Below, piece after piece: positions 17,857-26,900 of a DNA stretch of 56,857 nt; position 1 is the stretch's first letter; the number at the start of each line of letters is the position of its first letter. Below the pieces are notes generated by a model, which was not told the origin of the DNA, did no database searches, and saw only the letters and a list, made by a program, of their open reading frames with translations. The translations under genes and the position numbers were made by a program. This DNA is from Dyella ginsengisoli LA-4 (GTDB taxonomy: Bacteria > Pseudomonadota > Gammaproteobacteria > Xanthomonadales > Rhodanobacteraceae). The stretch spans positions 1-56,857 of the forward strand of contig NZ_AMSF01000080.1 in assembly GCF_000334915.1 (NCBI RefSeq), written 5' to 3'.

Positions 17857-20334
17857 ATGAGCATGCGTCCACGTCCACTGACCGTCAGCCTGCGCCGGCT
17901 GCTGCCGGGAATCGCGCTGCTGGCGATGGCACCCGCCGTCGCGCTGGCAGACGAACCGGCCAGCGGCCGGCAGAACGACGGCAGCACCGCCCAGTCCACG
18001 GCCAGTCCGGCCAAGGCGAAGCTGCTGGGCAACATCACGGTGACCGCGCAGAGCCGCTCGCAGGAAATGCAGTCGGTACCGATCCCGTTGCAGATCGTCA
18101 CCGCCAAGCAAGTCGATACGTTGGCCGCCACCGACCTTAGCAAGATGAGCCTGTTCGTGCCGGGCCTGGTGGTCGGCGGCGACCAGCCGACCCAGCCGCG
18201 CTACGAACTGCGCGGCATCAGCACCGACGACTTCGGCGTCGGCACCGATTCGGCCGTGGGCGTGTACATCGACGGCGTCTACGCCGCCCGCTCCGGCGGC
18301 GCCCTGCTCGCCTTCAACGACATCGCGCGGATCGAGGTGCTGAAGGGTCCGCAGGGCACGCTGTTCGGTCGCAACGCGGCGGCCGGTGCGATCTCGATCA
18401 TCACCAACGAGCCGTCCGACCGTCTCAAGGCGAAGGCGCGGCTGCGCTTCGGCAACTACGGCAAGCGTTATGCCGACGCCCTGCTCAACCTGCCGCTGAA
18501 CCGGGACATGGCGCTGCGGGTGAGCGTGCTGGACAACCAGAGCGACGGCTGGATCAAGGATGCGGCGACCGGCAGGCACTACGGCAAGGACGACGACTGG
18601 GGCAGCCGCATCGCCTGGCGCTGGAACCTGGACAAGGACACCCGCGTGCTGCTGTCCTGGGACCATGAACGCCTGAACCAGCCGCCGCAGCCCGCGATCG
18701 GCCTGGTCGCGCTGTCGAACGACACCCACCAGCGGCCGCCGTTTCCGGCCGACCCGTCGACCTACCTGAACCCACTGCATGCGCCGCTCTACAACGATGC
18801 GGTCGGTGCGGCCGAGACGCGGCGCTTCGACGGCGCCACGCTCAACATCGATCACGCCTTCGGCTGGGGCAGCCTGACCTCGATCACCGCGTGGCGGCAC
18901 TTCAATACGCTCAACCTGGGCGACTACGACGGCACCAACCACATCGTCAGCTACCTGGACACGGCGAACGTCGAGCGCAACACGAGCTGGTACCAGGAGT
19001 TCAAGCTGGCCGGCACCACCGACCTGACCGACTGGGTCGCCGGCGTCAGCTACTACGACGAGCGCGCCCACCAGACCAGCCAGACCAACGTCACCACCGA
19101 CAGTCTGGATACGCTGGCGCAGAACGTGATGGGCGTGGGCACGCCGCTGACCGACATCAGCGCCGCGCTGGCCTCGTTCGGACTGCCGTACACGCTGCTC
19201 GGCGACCCCTGGCACGAGGCGATCGACAACGTCGGCCACTTCAAGGCCTACGCCGCCTACGGCGACGTGATCTGGCACCTGGACGACCGACTCGACCTGA
19301 CCACCGGCATCCGCTACACCCACGACCAGAAGCAGTTCTCCTGGTACAACCGCCCGCGCAGTGCGCCCCAGTTCGACGCCACCGTGCAGGCGCTGAACGA
19401 TGCCGGCGTGCTGGCGATGCTGCCGCCCGAGGCGCAGATGGCACTGGCCGCATTCGGTGGCAACGTGATCTTCACCGATGCCAGCGGCGCGCCGGTCGGC
19501 GTGCCGGTGCAGCGCCGCGACAGCTGGCAGGACCTCAGCCCCCGCGCGGTGCTCAGCTACAAGTTCACCCCGGACGTGATGGGCTACGCCTCGGTGACCA
19601 GGGGCTACAAGGCCGGCGGCTACAACAGTGTGCAGATCGGCTCGCGCTTCGCGCCTGAGAAGGTGATCAACTACGAAGCCGGCATCAAGACCGTGTTCCC
19701 CGAACAGAACCTGCTGCTCAACGGATCGGTCTATGCCTACCGCTACGACAACCGGCAGGCGCTCACGCTCGATCCCAACAGCGCCGGCAGTGGAGTGCCG
19801 CGCTACCTGGTCAGCAGCACCGACCAGCAGGCCAGGGGGCTGGAGGTCGAGGCGCAGTGGCAGCCGGTCGAGGCCTTCCGTGCCCACTTCAACGGCACCT
19901 ACATCGACGCCACCTACCGTCATGCGACCGCGGCCTCGGGCGCCGACCTCAGCGGCCAGCCGACGGGCGAGCCCAAATACGCCTTCGCCGGCGGACTGTC
20001 CTACACCTGGCAGGGCGTTGCCGGCGGGGCGCTGACCTTCGACCTGTCGCACGCCTATCGCGGCAAGTCGCGCTGCAACCGCGACTCGCAGCTGCAGGGC
20101 AGCTGCCAGATCAGCCCGAACTTCACCGTCGGCGCCGCGCAGCAGCGCACCGACGCCCGGCTGGACTGGCAGTCGTCCGGCGGGCGCTGGGGGGTGGCCT
20201 TCTACGTCAACAACCTGTTCGACCAGCGCTACGTGACCGGCGTGAACAACATCAGCAGCAGCGTGTTCGGAACCCCGTATGCTTCGGTGACGCCGCCGCG
20301 CATGTGGGGCGTGGAACTGCGCACCAGACTCTGA
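17857..20334 (+). CDS. TonB-dependent outer-membrane receptor
   Basis: 825 residues. A signal peptide of about 31 residues ends at ALADEP. A TonB-box-like NITVTAQ follows, then the plug domain (PGLVVGGDQPTQPRYELRGI, GVYIDGVYAARSGGAL, IEVLKGPQGTLFGRNAAAGAI) and a 22-strand barrel ending in the C-terminal aromatic/arginine pattern MWGVELRTRL. It resembles the sterol/aromatic or oligosaccharide-type receptors of proteobacteria rather than siderophore receptors, but substrate cannot be read from the sequence. AGGGGAGAG precedes the ATG at 17857. The gene lies between the diheme cytochrome and the aldehyde dehydrogenase (7-base gap), so it probably imports the compound those enzymes act on. Confidence 0.93.
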   Translation: MSMRPRPLTVSLRRLLPGIALLAMAPAVALADEPASGRQNDGSTAQSTASPAKAKLLGNITVTAQSRSQEMQSVPIPLQIVTAKQVDTLAATDLSKMSLFVPGLVVGGDQPTQPRYELRGISTDDFGVGTDSAVGVYIDGVYAARSGGALLAFNDIARIEVLKGPQGTLFGRNAAAGAISIITNEPSDRLKAKARLRFGNYGKRYADALLNLPLNRDMALRVSVLDNQSDGWIKDAATGRHYGKDDDWGSRIAWRWNLDKDTRVLLSWDHERLNQPPQPAIGLVALSNDTHQRPPFPADPSTYLNPLHAPLYNDAVGAAETRRFDGATLNIDHAFGWGSLTSITAWRHFNTLNLGDYDGTNHIVSYLDTANVERNTSWYQEFKLAGTTDLTDWVAGVSYYDERAHQTSQTNVTTDSLDTLAQNVMGVGTPLTDISAALASFGLPYTLLGDPWHEAIDNVGHFKAYAAYGDVIWHLDDRLDLTTGIRYTHDQKQFSWYNRPRSAPQFDATVQALNDAGVLAMLPPEAQMALAAFGGNVIFTDASGAPVGVPVQRRDSWQDLSPRAVLSYKFTPDVMGYASVTRGYKAGGYNSVQIGSRFAPEKVINYEAGIKTVFPEQNLLLNGSVYAYRYDNRQALTLDPNSAGSGVPRYLVSSTDQQARGLEVEAQWQPVEAFRAHFNGTYIDATYRHATAASGADLSGQPTGEPKYAFAGGLSYTWQGVAGGALTFDLSHAYRGKSRCNRDSQLQGSCQISPNFTVGAAQQRTDARLDWQSSGGRWGVAFYVNNLFDQRYVTGVNNISSSVFGTPYASVTPPRMWGVELRTRL

Positions 20335-20341
20335 GCATCCG

Positions 20342-21751
20342 ATGACCGACAGCCCTGACCTCCCCGACCTGCTGCGGCGCCAGCGCGAAGCGCAGGCACG
20401 CGACCCGCAACCCTCCTGGCCGGTACGGTCGGGACGGTTGCGCGCGCTGGAAGCCCTGCTCAGGCAACATCGCGAAGCGATCGCCGAGGCCATCAGCGCC
20501 GACTTCGGCTTCCGCCCCGCCGAGGAGACCGATCTGCTCGAGGTCTTCCCATGCCTTTCGGCGATCCGCCACGCACTGGCACATGGACGGCGCTGGATGC
20601 GCCCGCGGCGGCACCTCGCCGACCTGGCCTTCCTGCCGGCCCGCACCGAGCTGCGGCCGCAGCCACTGGGTGTGGTGGGCATCATCGTGCCGTGGAACTA
20701 CCCGCTCTACCTGGCGGTGGGCCCGCTGGTCGACGCACTGGTCGCCGGCAACCGCGCCATGATCAAGATGAGCGAGTACACACCCCGCTTCTCCGCACTG
20801 TTCGCCGGACTGGTGGCGCGCCACTTCCCGATTGAGGAAGTCGCCGTGGTCAATGGCGACGCCCGCGTGGCCCAGGCGTTCTCCAGCCTGCCGTTCGACC
20901 ACCTGCTGTTCACCGGCTCCACCGCCGTCGGTCGCCACGTCATGCGCGCAGCCGCCGACAACCTCACCCCGGTGACACTGGAACTGGGCGGCAAGTCACC
21001 GGCGATCATCGGCCCGGGCGCGGACTTCGCGCATGCGGTGGAGCGCATCGTGTTCGGCAAGTTGATCAATGCCGGACAGACCTGCATCGCGCCGGACTAC
21101 GTGCTGCTGCCCCGCCAGCGTCTGGACGAGTTCGTCCGCATCGCCGGCACCACGGTCGAGCGCTTCTACCCGGACATCGCCGGCAACCGCCAGTACGCCA
21201 GCATCGCCTCCGATCGCCAGCACGATCGGCTGCGGGCGTTGCGCGATGCCGCGGTAGCGGGAGGCGCCTCGGCGCTGGTGCTGGGCAAGGAGGCGGCAGG
21301 GCCCGGTCCGCGCCGGCTGCTGCCGACCCTGCTGACCGGCGTGCGCGACGACATGGCGGTGATGCGGGAAGAGATCTTCGGTCCGCTGCTGCCGCTGGTG
21401 TCCTACGACACGGTGGACGAGGCGATCGACTACGTGGCCAGCCGCCCACATCCGCTGGCCCTGTATCTGTTCGAGCACGATGCCGGCACCATCGAGAAAG
21501 TGCTCGGCCGGACGGCTGCCGGCGGTGTGACGGTGAACGATACGCTGTACCACATCGCCCAGCACCACCTGCCGTTCGGCGGCGTGGGTCCATCCGGCAT
21601 CGGTGGCTACCACGGTGAGGCGGGCTTCCGCACGTTTTCCCATCTCAAGCCGGTGTTCCGCCAGGCCCGCCTCAACGGCGCCGGGCTGCTCAATCCGCCG
21701 TACGGCGAGCGTTTCCGCAGGGTGCTCGGGCTGCTGCTGCGGCGGGGCTGA
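20342..21751 (+). CDS. Aldehyde dehydrogenase, coniferyl-aldehyde-dehydrogenase type
   Basis: 469 residues of the NAD(P)-dependent aldehyde dehydrogenase superfamily. Catalytic C248 lies in NAGQTCIAPDYVL, the general base E214 in LELGGKSPAI, and the cofactor/substrate segment in GIIVPWNYPLYLAVGPLVDAL. The length, GQTCIAPDYVL and the C-terminal THLPFGG-like segment (HHLPFGGVGPSGIGGYHG) match the coniferyl/fatty aldehyde branch rather than the betaine or semialdehyde branches. It follows the receptor gene by 7 bases and ends the cluster at a terminator. It would oxidise a lipophilic or aromatic aldehyde formed from the imported substrate; the exact substrate is not shown. Confidence 0.9.
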   Translation: MTDSPDLPDLLRRQREAQARDPQPSWPVRSGRLRALEALLRQHREAIAEAISADFGFRPAEETDLLEVFPCLSAIRHALAHGRRWMRPRRHLADLAFLPARTELRPQPLGVVGIIVPWNYPLYLAVGPLVDALVAGNRAMIKMSEYTPRFSALFAGLVARHFPIEEVAVVNGDARVAQAFSSLPFDHLLFTGSTAVGRHVMRAAADNLTPVTLELGGKSPAIIGPGADFAHAVERIVFGKLINAGQTCIAPDYVLLPRQRLDEFVRIAGTTVERFYPDIAGNRQYASIASDRQHDRLRALRDAAVAGGASALVLGKEAAGPGPRRLLPTLLTGVRDDMAVMREEIFGPLLPLVSYDTVDEAIDYVASRPHPLALYLFEHDAGTIEKVLGRTAAGGVTVNDTLYHIAQHHLPFGGVGPSGIGGYHGEAGFRTFSHLKPVFRQARLNGAGLLNPPYGERFRRVLGLLLRRG

Positions 21752-21767
21752 ATCCGGATCCGGCCGA

Positions 21768-21800
21768 AAAAAAGCCTCCCCCTTGCAGGGGAGGCTTTTT
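21768..21800. terminator. Bidirectional rho-independent terminator
   Basis: The stem GCCTCCCC / GGGGAGGC (21774-21781 and 21788-21795) has a 6-base loop, with an A7 run before it and a T5 run after it. It separates the aldehyde dehydrogenase gene from the convergent FadL-type gene and serves both. Confidence 0.92.
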
Positions 21801-21818
21801 CGTTCGCGTGAACGACGA

Positions 21819-23318
21819 TCAGAACTTGTAGATCGCCGACAGGCTCAGCAGGTTGCCGTAATCGCTGTAGTTGCCGGAGATCACGTCGCCGGTGGAGCTG
21901 GTGCTGTCGATGTGCGCGTTGTTCACGAAGATGTGCGCGTACGAGGCGTTGATCTCGAAGTGCTCGCTGGCCTTGTAGCCCAGGCCCACGGTAGCCAGCT
22001 TGCGGGTGGAGTCCGGCACGCGCACGTCGCGCACGGCGTTGTAGGTCGGCGAGGTGTCGACCGCGATGCCGGCGCGCAGGGTCAGCTTGTCGTTGAGGTA
22101 GTAGTCACCGCCGATCGAGGCGTAGATCGAGTTGCGCCAGTTGAACTCCTCGGCAGTGTCCGGCTGCCCGGGATTGCCGTACTTCACGCGCAGTTCCTTG
22201 AACACGTCCCACTTGGTCCAGGCCAGGTCGATGCCGAAGCCGAACTTGTCGGCCTGGTGCCAGTAGCTGCCGCTGAGCACGGCCGGCGTGGTGAAGTCGG
22301 CGGTACCGGTGGTGTTGGCGAACGGCGGCAGGCTGCCGGCCAGCGCCGGGTTCGTCAGCAGCAGCTGGTAGCCCGCGGTGGTGGTGAAGTTGCCGGTGCC
22401 GGTGAGGCGATGGCTGATCTTCGAGCGGTAGTTCACCGCCAGCTTGTCGTTCGGGGTGAGCTTCCAGAAGCCGCCGACCTGGTAGCCGTAGCCCCAGTCG
22501 TCGCCCTTGATGCGGGCATAGCCGTCCACGCCCTGCGGGGTCAGCGCGGCGACGCCGGCAGCGGATGCCTGGCCCTGCTGCACGGCCGCCTGGATCATCG
22601 CGGCACCGGTGGCGGGCGGGATCTGGCCGGCGGCGATGCCGGCCTGGATCTGCGCCACGCCCGCCGCGACCTGCTGCTGGATGCCCTGCTGCACCTGCAG
22701 GCCAATCGCGTTGAAATTGACCGCGCTGGTCAGCTCGGCCGAGGTGCGCTGCGCGATCGCGCTCACGCCCAGAGCGAAGGTGTCGGTCAGGTCGTACGAG
22801 GCCGACAGCGTGGCGTCGAGCGACTCGAACTTGGACTTGATGCCGTTGTAGCGGCCGATCCAGTTGCGGTCGTACTCGGTCTGGAAGCCGAACGGCACCG
22901 AGAAGCCGGCGCCGAGGTGCAGCTTGTCGTTGACCTTGGTGGCGAAGAACAGCGCCGGTACCGGCAGCGTGGTGCCGGCGTCGCCGCCGTTGCCACCGCT
23001 GATCGGGCGGCCCAGCACGTCGTGCGCGCTGCCGCTGAACTTGGCGCTGAAATTGATGGCGGTGACGTCGGCCTGGAAATAGGTGCCGTCCAGCTCGCTC
23101 ATCGCGGCCGGGTTGTTCGCCACGACGGAAACATCACCGCCGGCGGTAGCGGAACCGGCGTAGGCGCGACCCATGCCCTTCGCGCTGTTCTCCTTGAGCT
23201 GGAACGCGCTTGCATGGGCGGCGTTCGGGGCCACCAGTGCGCCGGCGATAGCCAGGCTCAGCGCGGCCAGCGCGAGCGGCCGGGCGGCCACCTGGAAGGG
23301 ACGGATGGACATCTGCAT
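21819..23318 (-). CDS. OmpP1/FadL-family outer-membrane transporter
   Basis: 499 residues. A long signal peptide (about 1-36, cut before SAFQL) leads into the FadL hatch region (SAFQLKENSAKGMGRAYAG, NNPAAMSEL), followed by a 14-strand barrel ending in the outer-membrane C-terminal phenylalanine (SAIYKF). FadL proteins carry long-chain fatty acids or other hydrophobic molecules across the outer membrane. Residues about 205-265 form an Ala/Gln-rich, helix-prone insertion (QQGIQQQVAAGVAQIQAGI and onward) absent from E. coli FadL, which explains the extra length. CAGGAG precedes the ATG at 23318; a second ATG two codons later is possible. It converges on the aldehyde-dehydrogenase cluster, and a functional link is only suggested by proximity. 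Confidence 0.92.
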   Translation of the reverse strand: MQMSIRPFQVAARPLALAALSLAIAGALVAPNAAHASAFQLKENSAKGMGRAYAGSATAGGDVSVVANNPAAMSELDGTYFQADVTAINFSAKFSGSAHDVLGRPISGGNGGDAGTTLPVPALFFATKVNDKLHLGAGFSVPFGFQTEYDRNWIGRYNGIKSKFESLDATLSASYDLTDTFALGVSAIAQRTSAELTSAVNFNAIGLQVQQGIQQQVAAGVAQIQAGIAAGQIPPATGAAMIQAAVQQGQASAAGVAALTPQGVDGYARIKGDDWGYGYQVGGFWKLTPNDKLAVNYRSKISHRLTGTGNFTTTAGYQLLLTNPALAGSLPPFANTTGTADFTTPAVLSGSYWHQADKFGFGIDLAWTKWDVFKELRVKYGNPGQPDTAEEFNWRNSIYASIGGDYYLNDKLTLRAGIAVDTSPTYNAVRDVRVPDSTRKLATVGLGYKASEHFEINASYAHIFVNNAHIDSTSSTGDVISGNYSDYGNLLSLSAIYKF

Positions 23319-23581
23319 CGGTTGCTCCTGCTGTTCGTGGATGCGTCTCGGGACGAGTAGCGGGAACCCCTTCGCGTTGTTATTTTCATACGCGCGTTTG
23401 ATGTCCCCGCGCGGCACTGTGCCGACTGCCTGCCGGGCATTGCAAGTGCGGTTGCAGCAAAACCTTCCGATCGATCCCGGTCCACCGTGACCGCGCCGTT
23501 CGGGGGCGTCCAAGGGGGACTGCTAAGCTTGCCGGGCCGCTGCAGCGGTTTCCCTTAGCCTCCCGCACGACGGTGATCGCC

Positions 23582-23872
23582 ATGCATTGCTACGTCTACG
23601 CCAGTCTGCGCAAGGCAGACAGCTATCTCTGGCTGGCCCGCCGGGACGCCTTCGATCTGCTTCCCGCCGACCTGGCCGCGCTGCTCGGCCAGTTGCGCTT
23701 CGCGCTCGAAGTCGACCTGGACGAGCACCGGCGCCTGCCCCTGGAAGACGCGCGGCATGTGCTGGCCAACCTGCGCGAGCGTGGCTGGCACCTGCAGCTG
23801 CCGCCGGCCGATGGCCTCGCCGGTCACCAGCCGGACTATCACCGCGGTCCGCGTGGCGACTCCACGCACTGA
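23582..23872 (+). CDS. YcgL-domain protein
   Basis: A 96-residue small cytoplasmic protein. The YcgL pattern is clear: CYVYASLRKADSYLWLARRD at the N-terminus, a central LPADLAALLGQLRFALEVDL, and the ending GWHLQLPPAD. The family is widespread in gammaproteobacteria and its function is unknown. I prefer the ATG at 23582 over the in-frame ATG three codons earlier because it gives the family N-terminus. No strong ribosome-binding site is seen. It is followed 70 bp later by the ankyrin protein gene, which appears to have its own promoter. Confidence 0.88.
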   Translation: MHCYVYASLRKADSYLWLARRDAFDLLPADLAALLGQLRFALEVDLDEHRRLPLEDARHVLANLRERGWHLQLPPADGLAGHQPDYHRGPRGDSTH

Positions 23873-23930
23873 GCCCACCGCGTCCGGTTTCCGTTAACAC
23901 CGGGTTACCGCCGTTTCCTTCTCCGGTTTC

Positions 23931-23936
23931 TATACT
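23931..23936 (+). promoter_or_regulatory. -10 box placed for a leaderless ankyrin-protein mRNA
   Basis: TATACT ends 6 bases before the ATG at 23943, so transcription would start at or within two bases of the initiation codon. No Shine-Dalgarno sequence lies before the ATG. The -35 region is weak (TTACCG with a 20-base spacer). Confidence 0.45.
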
Positions 23937-23942
23937 CGCCCG

Positions 23943-26900
23943 ATGACTCCCCCCAAGCTGCGGCGCCGGCCGCCACCCCTCCTGCAGGCTCTGGCCTGGT
24001 TCATTCCCGGATGGATCGCCGTGGCGATCGCCGCGGCCACCACCCACCCGCTGGTGCTGATTCCCCTGCTGGCCGCCAACGCGCTGACCATGGCCGCGGT
24101 ATGCCACGCCATCGGGTTCGACCCGGAGCCCCGTTTCGGGCGCACCGTGCTGCGTCGTGGCGCCGCGTACCTGGTGATGTTCAGCACCTACGTCGCGCTG
24201 GTTTTCCTGCTGGTGGCCTGGCCGATGCTGAAGTTGAGCCAGGCGCCGAGCCTGAGCGCCGCGCTGCTGCTGGCGGCGGCACTGGTGATCGCGCTGAGCC
24301 TGCTGTGGCGGCTGTGGCCCGCATTCGGCCTGGTGTTCGTGTGGGACGACGCCTACCCACCGCAGAGCGATGGTTCGTGGATCTTCACGGCCACCGCACG
24401 GAGCATCGCGTTCGGCCGGCACCTGTCGCGCGAGGAGCGCTTCTTCTCGCATTTCCTGCCGGCCGCGTTCTCGTTGCTGGTGCTGGCTTTCCTGGCGCTC
24501 GCACTGACCGGCCTGTACGGCGTGCTGCCGCCGGAGCTGCGCACCGCCGCGATGGTGCTGTACGGCCTGGTGCTGATGCCGCTGGGTTGCCTGGTGATCG
24601 CCAACCGTACGCTGCGCGCCCTGCTGTGCGAACGTCACCGCCCGCGCATGGCGGCCGGAGCCGATCTGGACCGGCCCGCGCCGGTGAAGCGCGCGCCGGT
24701 GGCGCCGCTGACCGAGGCCGAGCGCACTGCCGGCAGCCCGGAGCAGTCCGCCGCACTGCTGGCTGCGATCCGCGACAGCGACATCGAGCGCGCACTGGCG
24801 CTGGTGGAAAGCGGCGCCGCCCCGGACACCACCCCGCCCCCGGACGATCGCGACCAGCGCCCGGCGCTGTTGCTTGCCGCGCTGCTGCCGGACATCCGCC
24901 TGCTGCGCGCACTGATCTCGCGGGGCGCCGACGTGAACCGCGCACAGGGCGGACTTACCGCGCTGCTGGCGGCCACCCGCGACAGCCTGTCCGGACGCGC
25001 CGAGGCGGTCATGACACTGATCTCCAACGGCGCCGACCCGACCGTCAGCGACGCCGACGGCAACACCCCGCTGCACGGCGCCGTACTCAGCGAGGAGCCG
25101 ATCGTGGCGGCGATGCTGCTGGATGCAGGCGCGGACCTCAACGCGCCGAACCGCGCCGGTCTCACTCCGCTGGCAACCGCATGCCGTGCCGCCAACTGGA
25201 CGCTGGCCCGGTTCCTGCTCGAACGTGGCGCGAAGCCCCTGCTGCCGGACAGCGAGCCCGCGCTGGTTGCCGCGGCCGCCATCGCCGACGACGACCCGGC
25301 CGGCGTGCGTCTGCTGCTCAAGCAGCGTGCGGGCGTCAATGCCACCGATGCCCGCGGCAGGACCGCACTGATGGTCGCCGCGGCCGAAGGTCACGAGGAG
25401 ATCGCACGCGCCCTGCGCGCCGCCGGCGCGGAGGTCGATCTGGCCGACCGCAACGGCAGCACCGCCCTGATGGAAGCCGCCCGCGCCGGCGCGGTAGGCA
25501 TCGTCCAGTTGCTGGCGCAGGCCGGGGCCGATGCCTCGCTGCGCGACCAGCACGGCCGCGACGCACTGACCCTCGCCTGCCAGTCGCCGCGCGCCCACGC
25601 GGACACCGTGCGGGCACTGCTTGCCCTGGGTGCCGATGCCAAGGCCGCCGGCGCCGATGGCCGCAGCGCGCTGGACCACGCCGCCGCCGCCGGACGCTGG
25701 GACCTGGTCGCCCTGCTCGACCCCGATACTCCGCTGCCGGCCAGCCTCAGTGCCGAGACGCTCGCCGCCGGCGAGGACACCCCGGGCCATCTGCTCGATG
25801 CGCTGCGCTTCGGCCACTGGGCCGTGGTCTCCAGCTTCGTCCAGCGCGTGCGCGAGTGGCCGGAGTCGGAACTGGCGCGGCTGTACCAGGAACTCGCCGA
25901 GCCGGGCCTGGGCGGTGCGCGACGCTGGCTGCTCGAGCACGGGCTGTCGGCCGAGGCGCGTATGGCCGGCGAAGAGGACGCCGGCGGGCCGCGCCTGTTC
26001 GACGCGCTGCTCAAACGGCTGCCCTCCTCGGCCGAGGCCATCGAGGATCTGCTGCTCGCTGGCGCCACTCCGGCCGGCGCAGGCCTGCTCGGCGTGGCGT
26101 TGGCCCACCTGGACGGCGATGCCCAGGCGCTCGGCCTGCCGCTGGCGATGCTCGAGCGCGGTGCCGATCCGTTCGGCCCGGACGTCCAGCAACGCACCCC
26201 GCTGCATCTGGCGGCGGCATCGGGACATCTGGCCATGACCGAGGCGCTGCTGGCACGCGGCTGCGATCCGAACGCCCGGGATGCACACGGCCGCACGCCG
26301 CTGTTCGATGCACTGACCGCTGGCGCCCGGGCGCTACCGGTGGTGAAGTCGCTGGTTGCACACGGCGCCGACCCGGAGGCCAGCGATGCCCGCGGCGAGA
26401 CACCGCTGGGCCTGTCGATGGAGCACCCCGAACTCAAGCATTGGCTGGATTGGGGTCACTGGCCGTTGCCGCGCCGTGCGCTGCGCGACAGCGACCTGCC
26501 GGCGGCGGCGGCGGCCGGTGCGGCGCAGGCGGTGGAACGACTGCTCGAGCTGGGCACGCCGGTAGACAGTCGCGACGCGCAGGGCGCCAGCGCCCTGCTG
26601 CACGCCTGCGGTGCCGGTCATGGCGACGTCGCCGCGCGGCTGCTCGACGCCGGCGCCGATGCCTCCTCGACCGCGCAGAACGGGATGACCGCGCTCGGCG
26701 CGGCCGTGGCAGCCCGACGCGAACCGCTGGTGGCGCTGCTGCTCGAACGCGGCGTCACCGTCGACCAGCGCCTGCCCGGCGAGAGCACCGCACTGATGGT
26801 CGCTGCGGCGATGGGCTACCCCGAGCTGGTCGAACGACTGCTCGATGGCGAAGCCGACGTGCATGCGGTCGATGCCCGCGGCCGCAGTGCGCTGCACGCC

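Noticed and set aside
16495-20685. A 1396-residue minus-strand ORF opposite the diheme cytochrome and TonB receptor genes
   Set aside because: No recognisable protein features; it spans several real plus-strand genes with good ribosome-binding sites, so it is a shadow frame.
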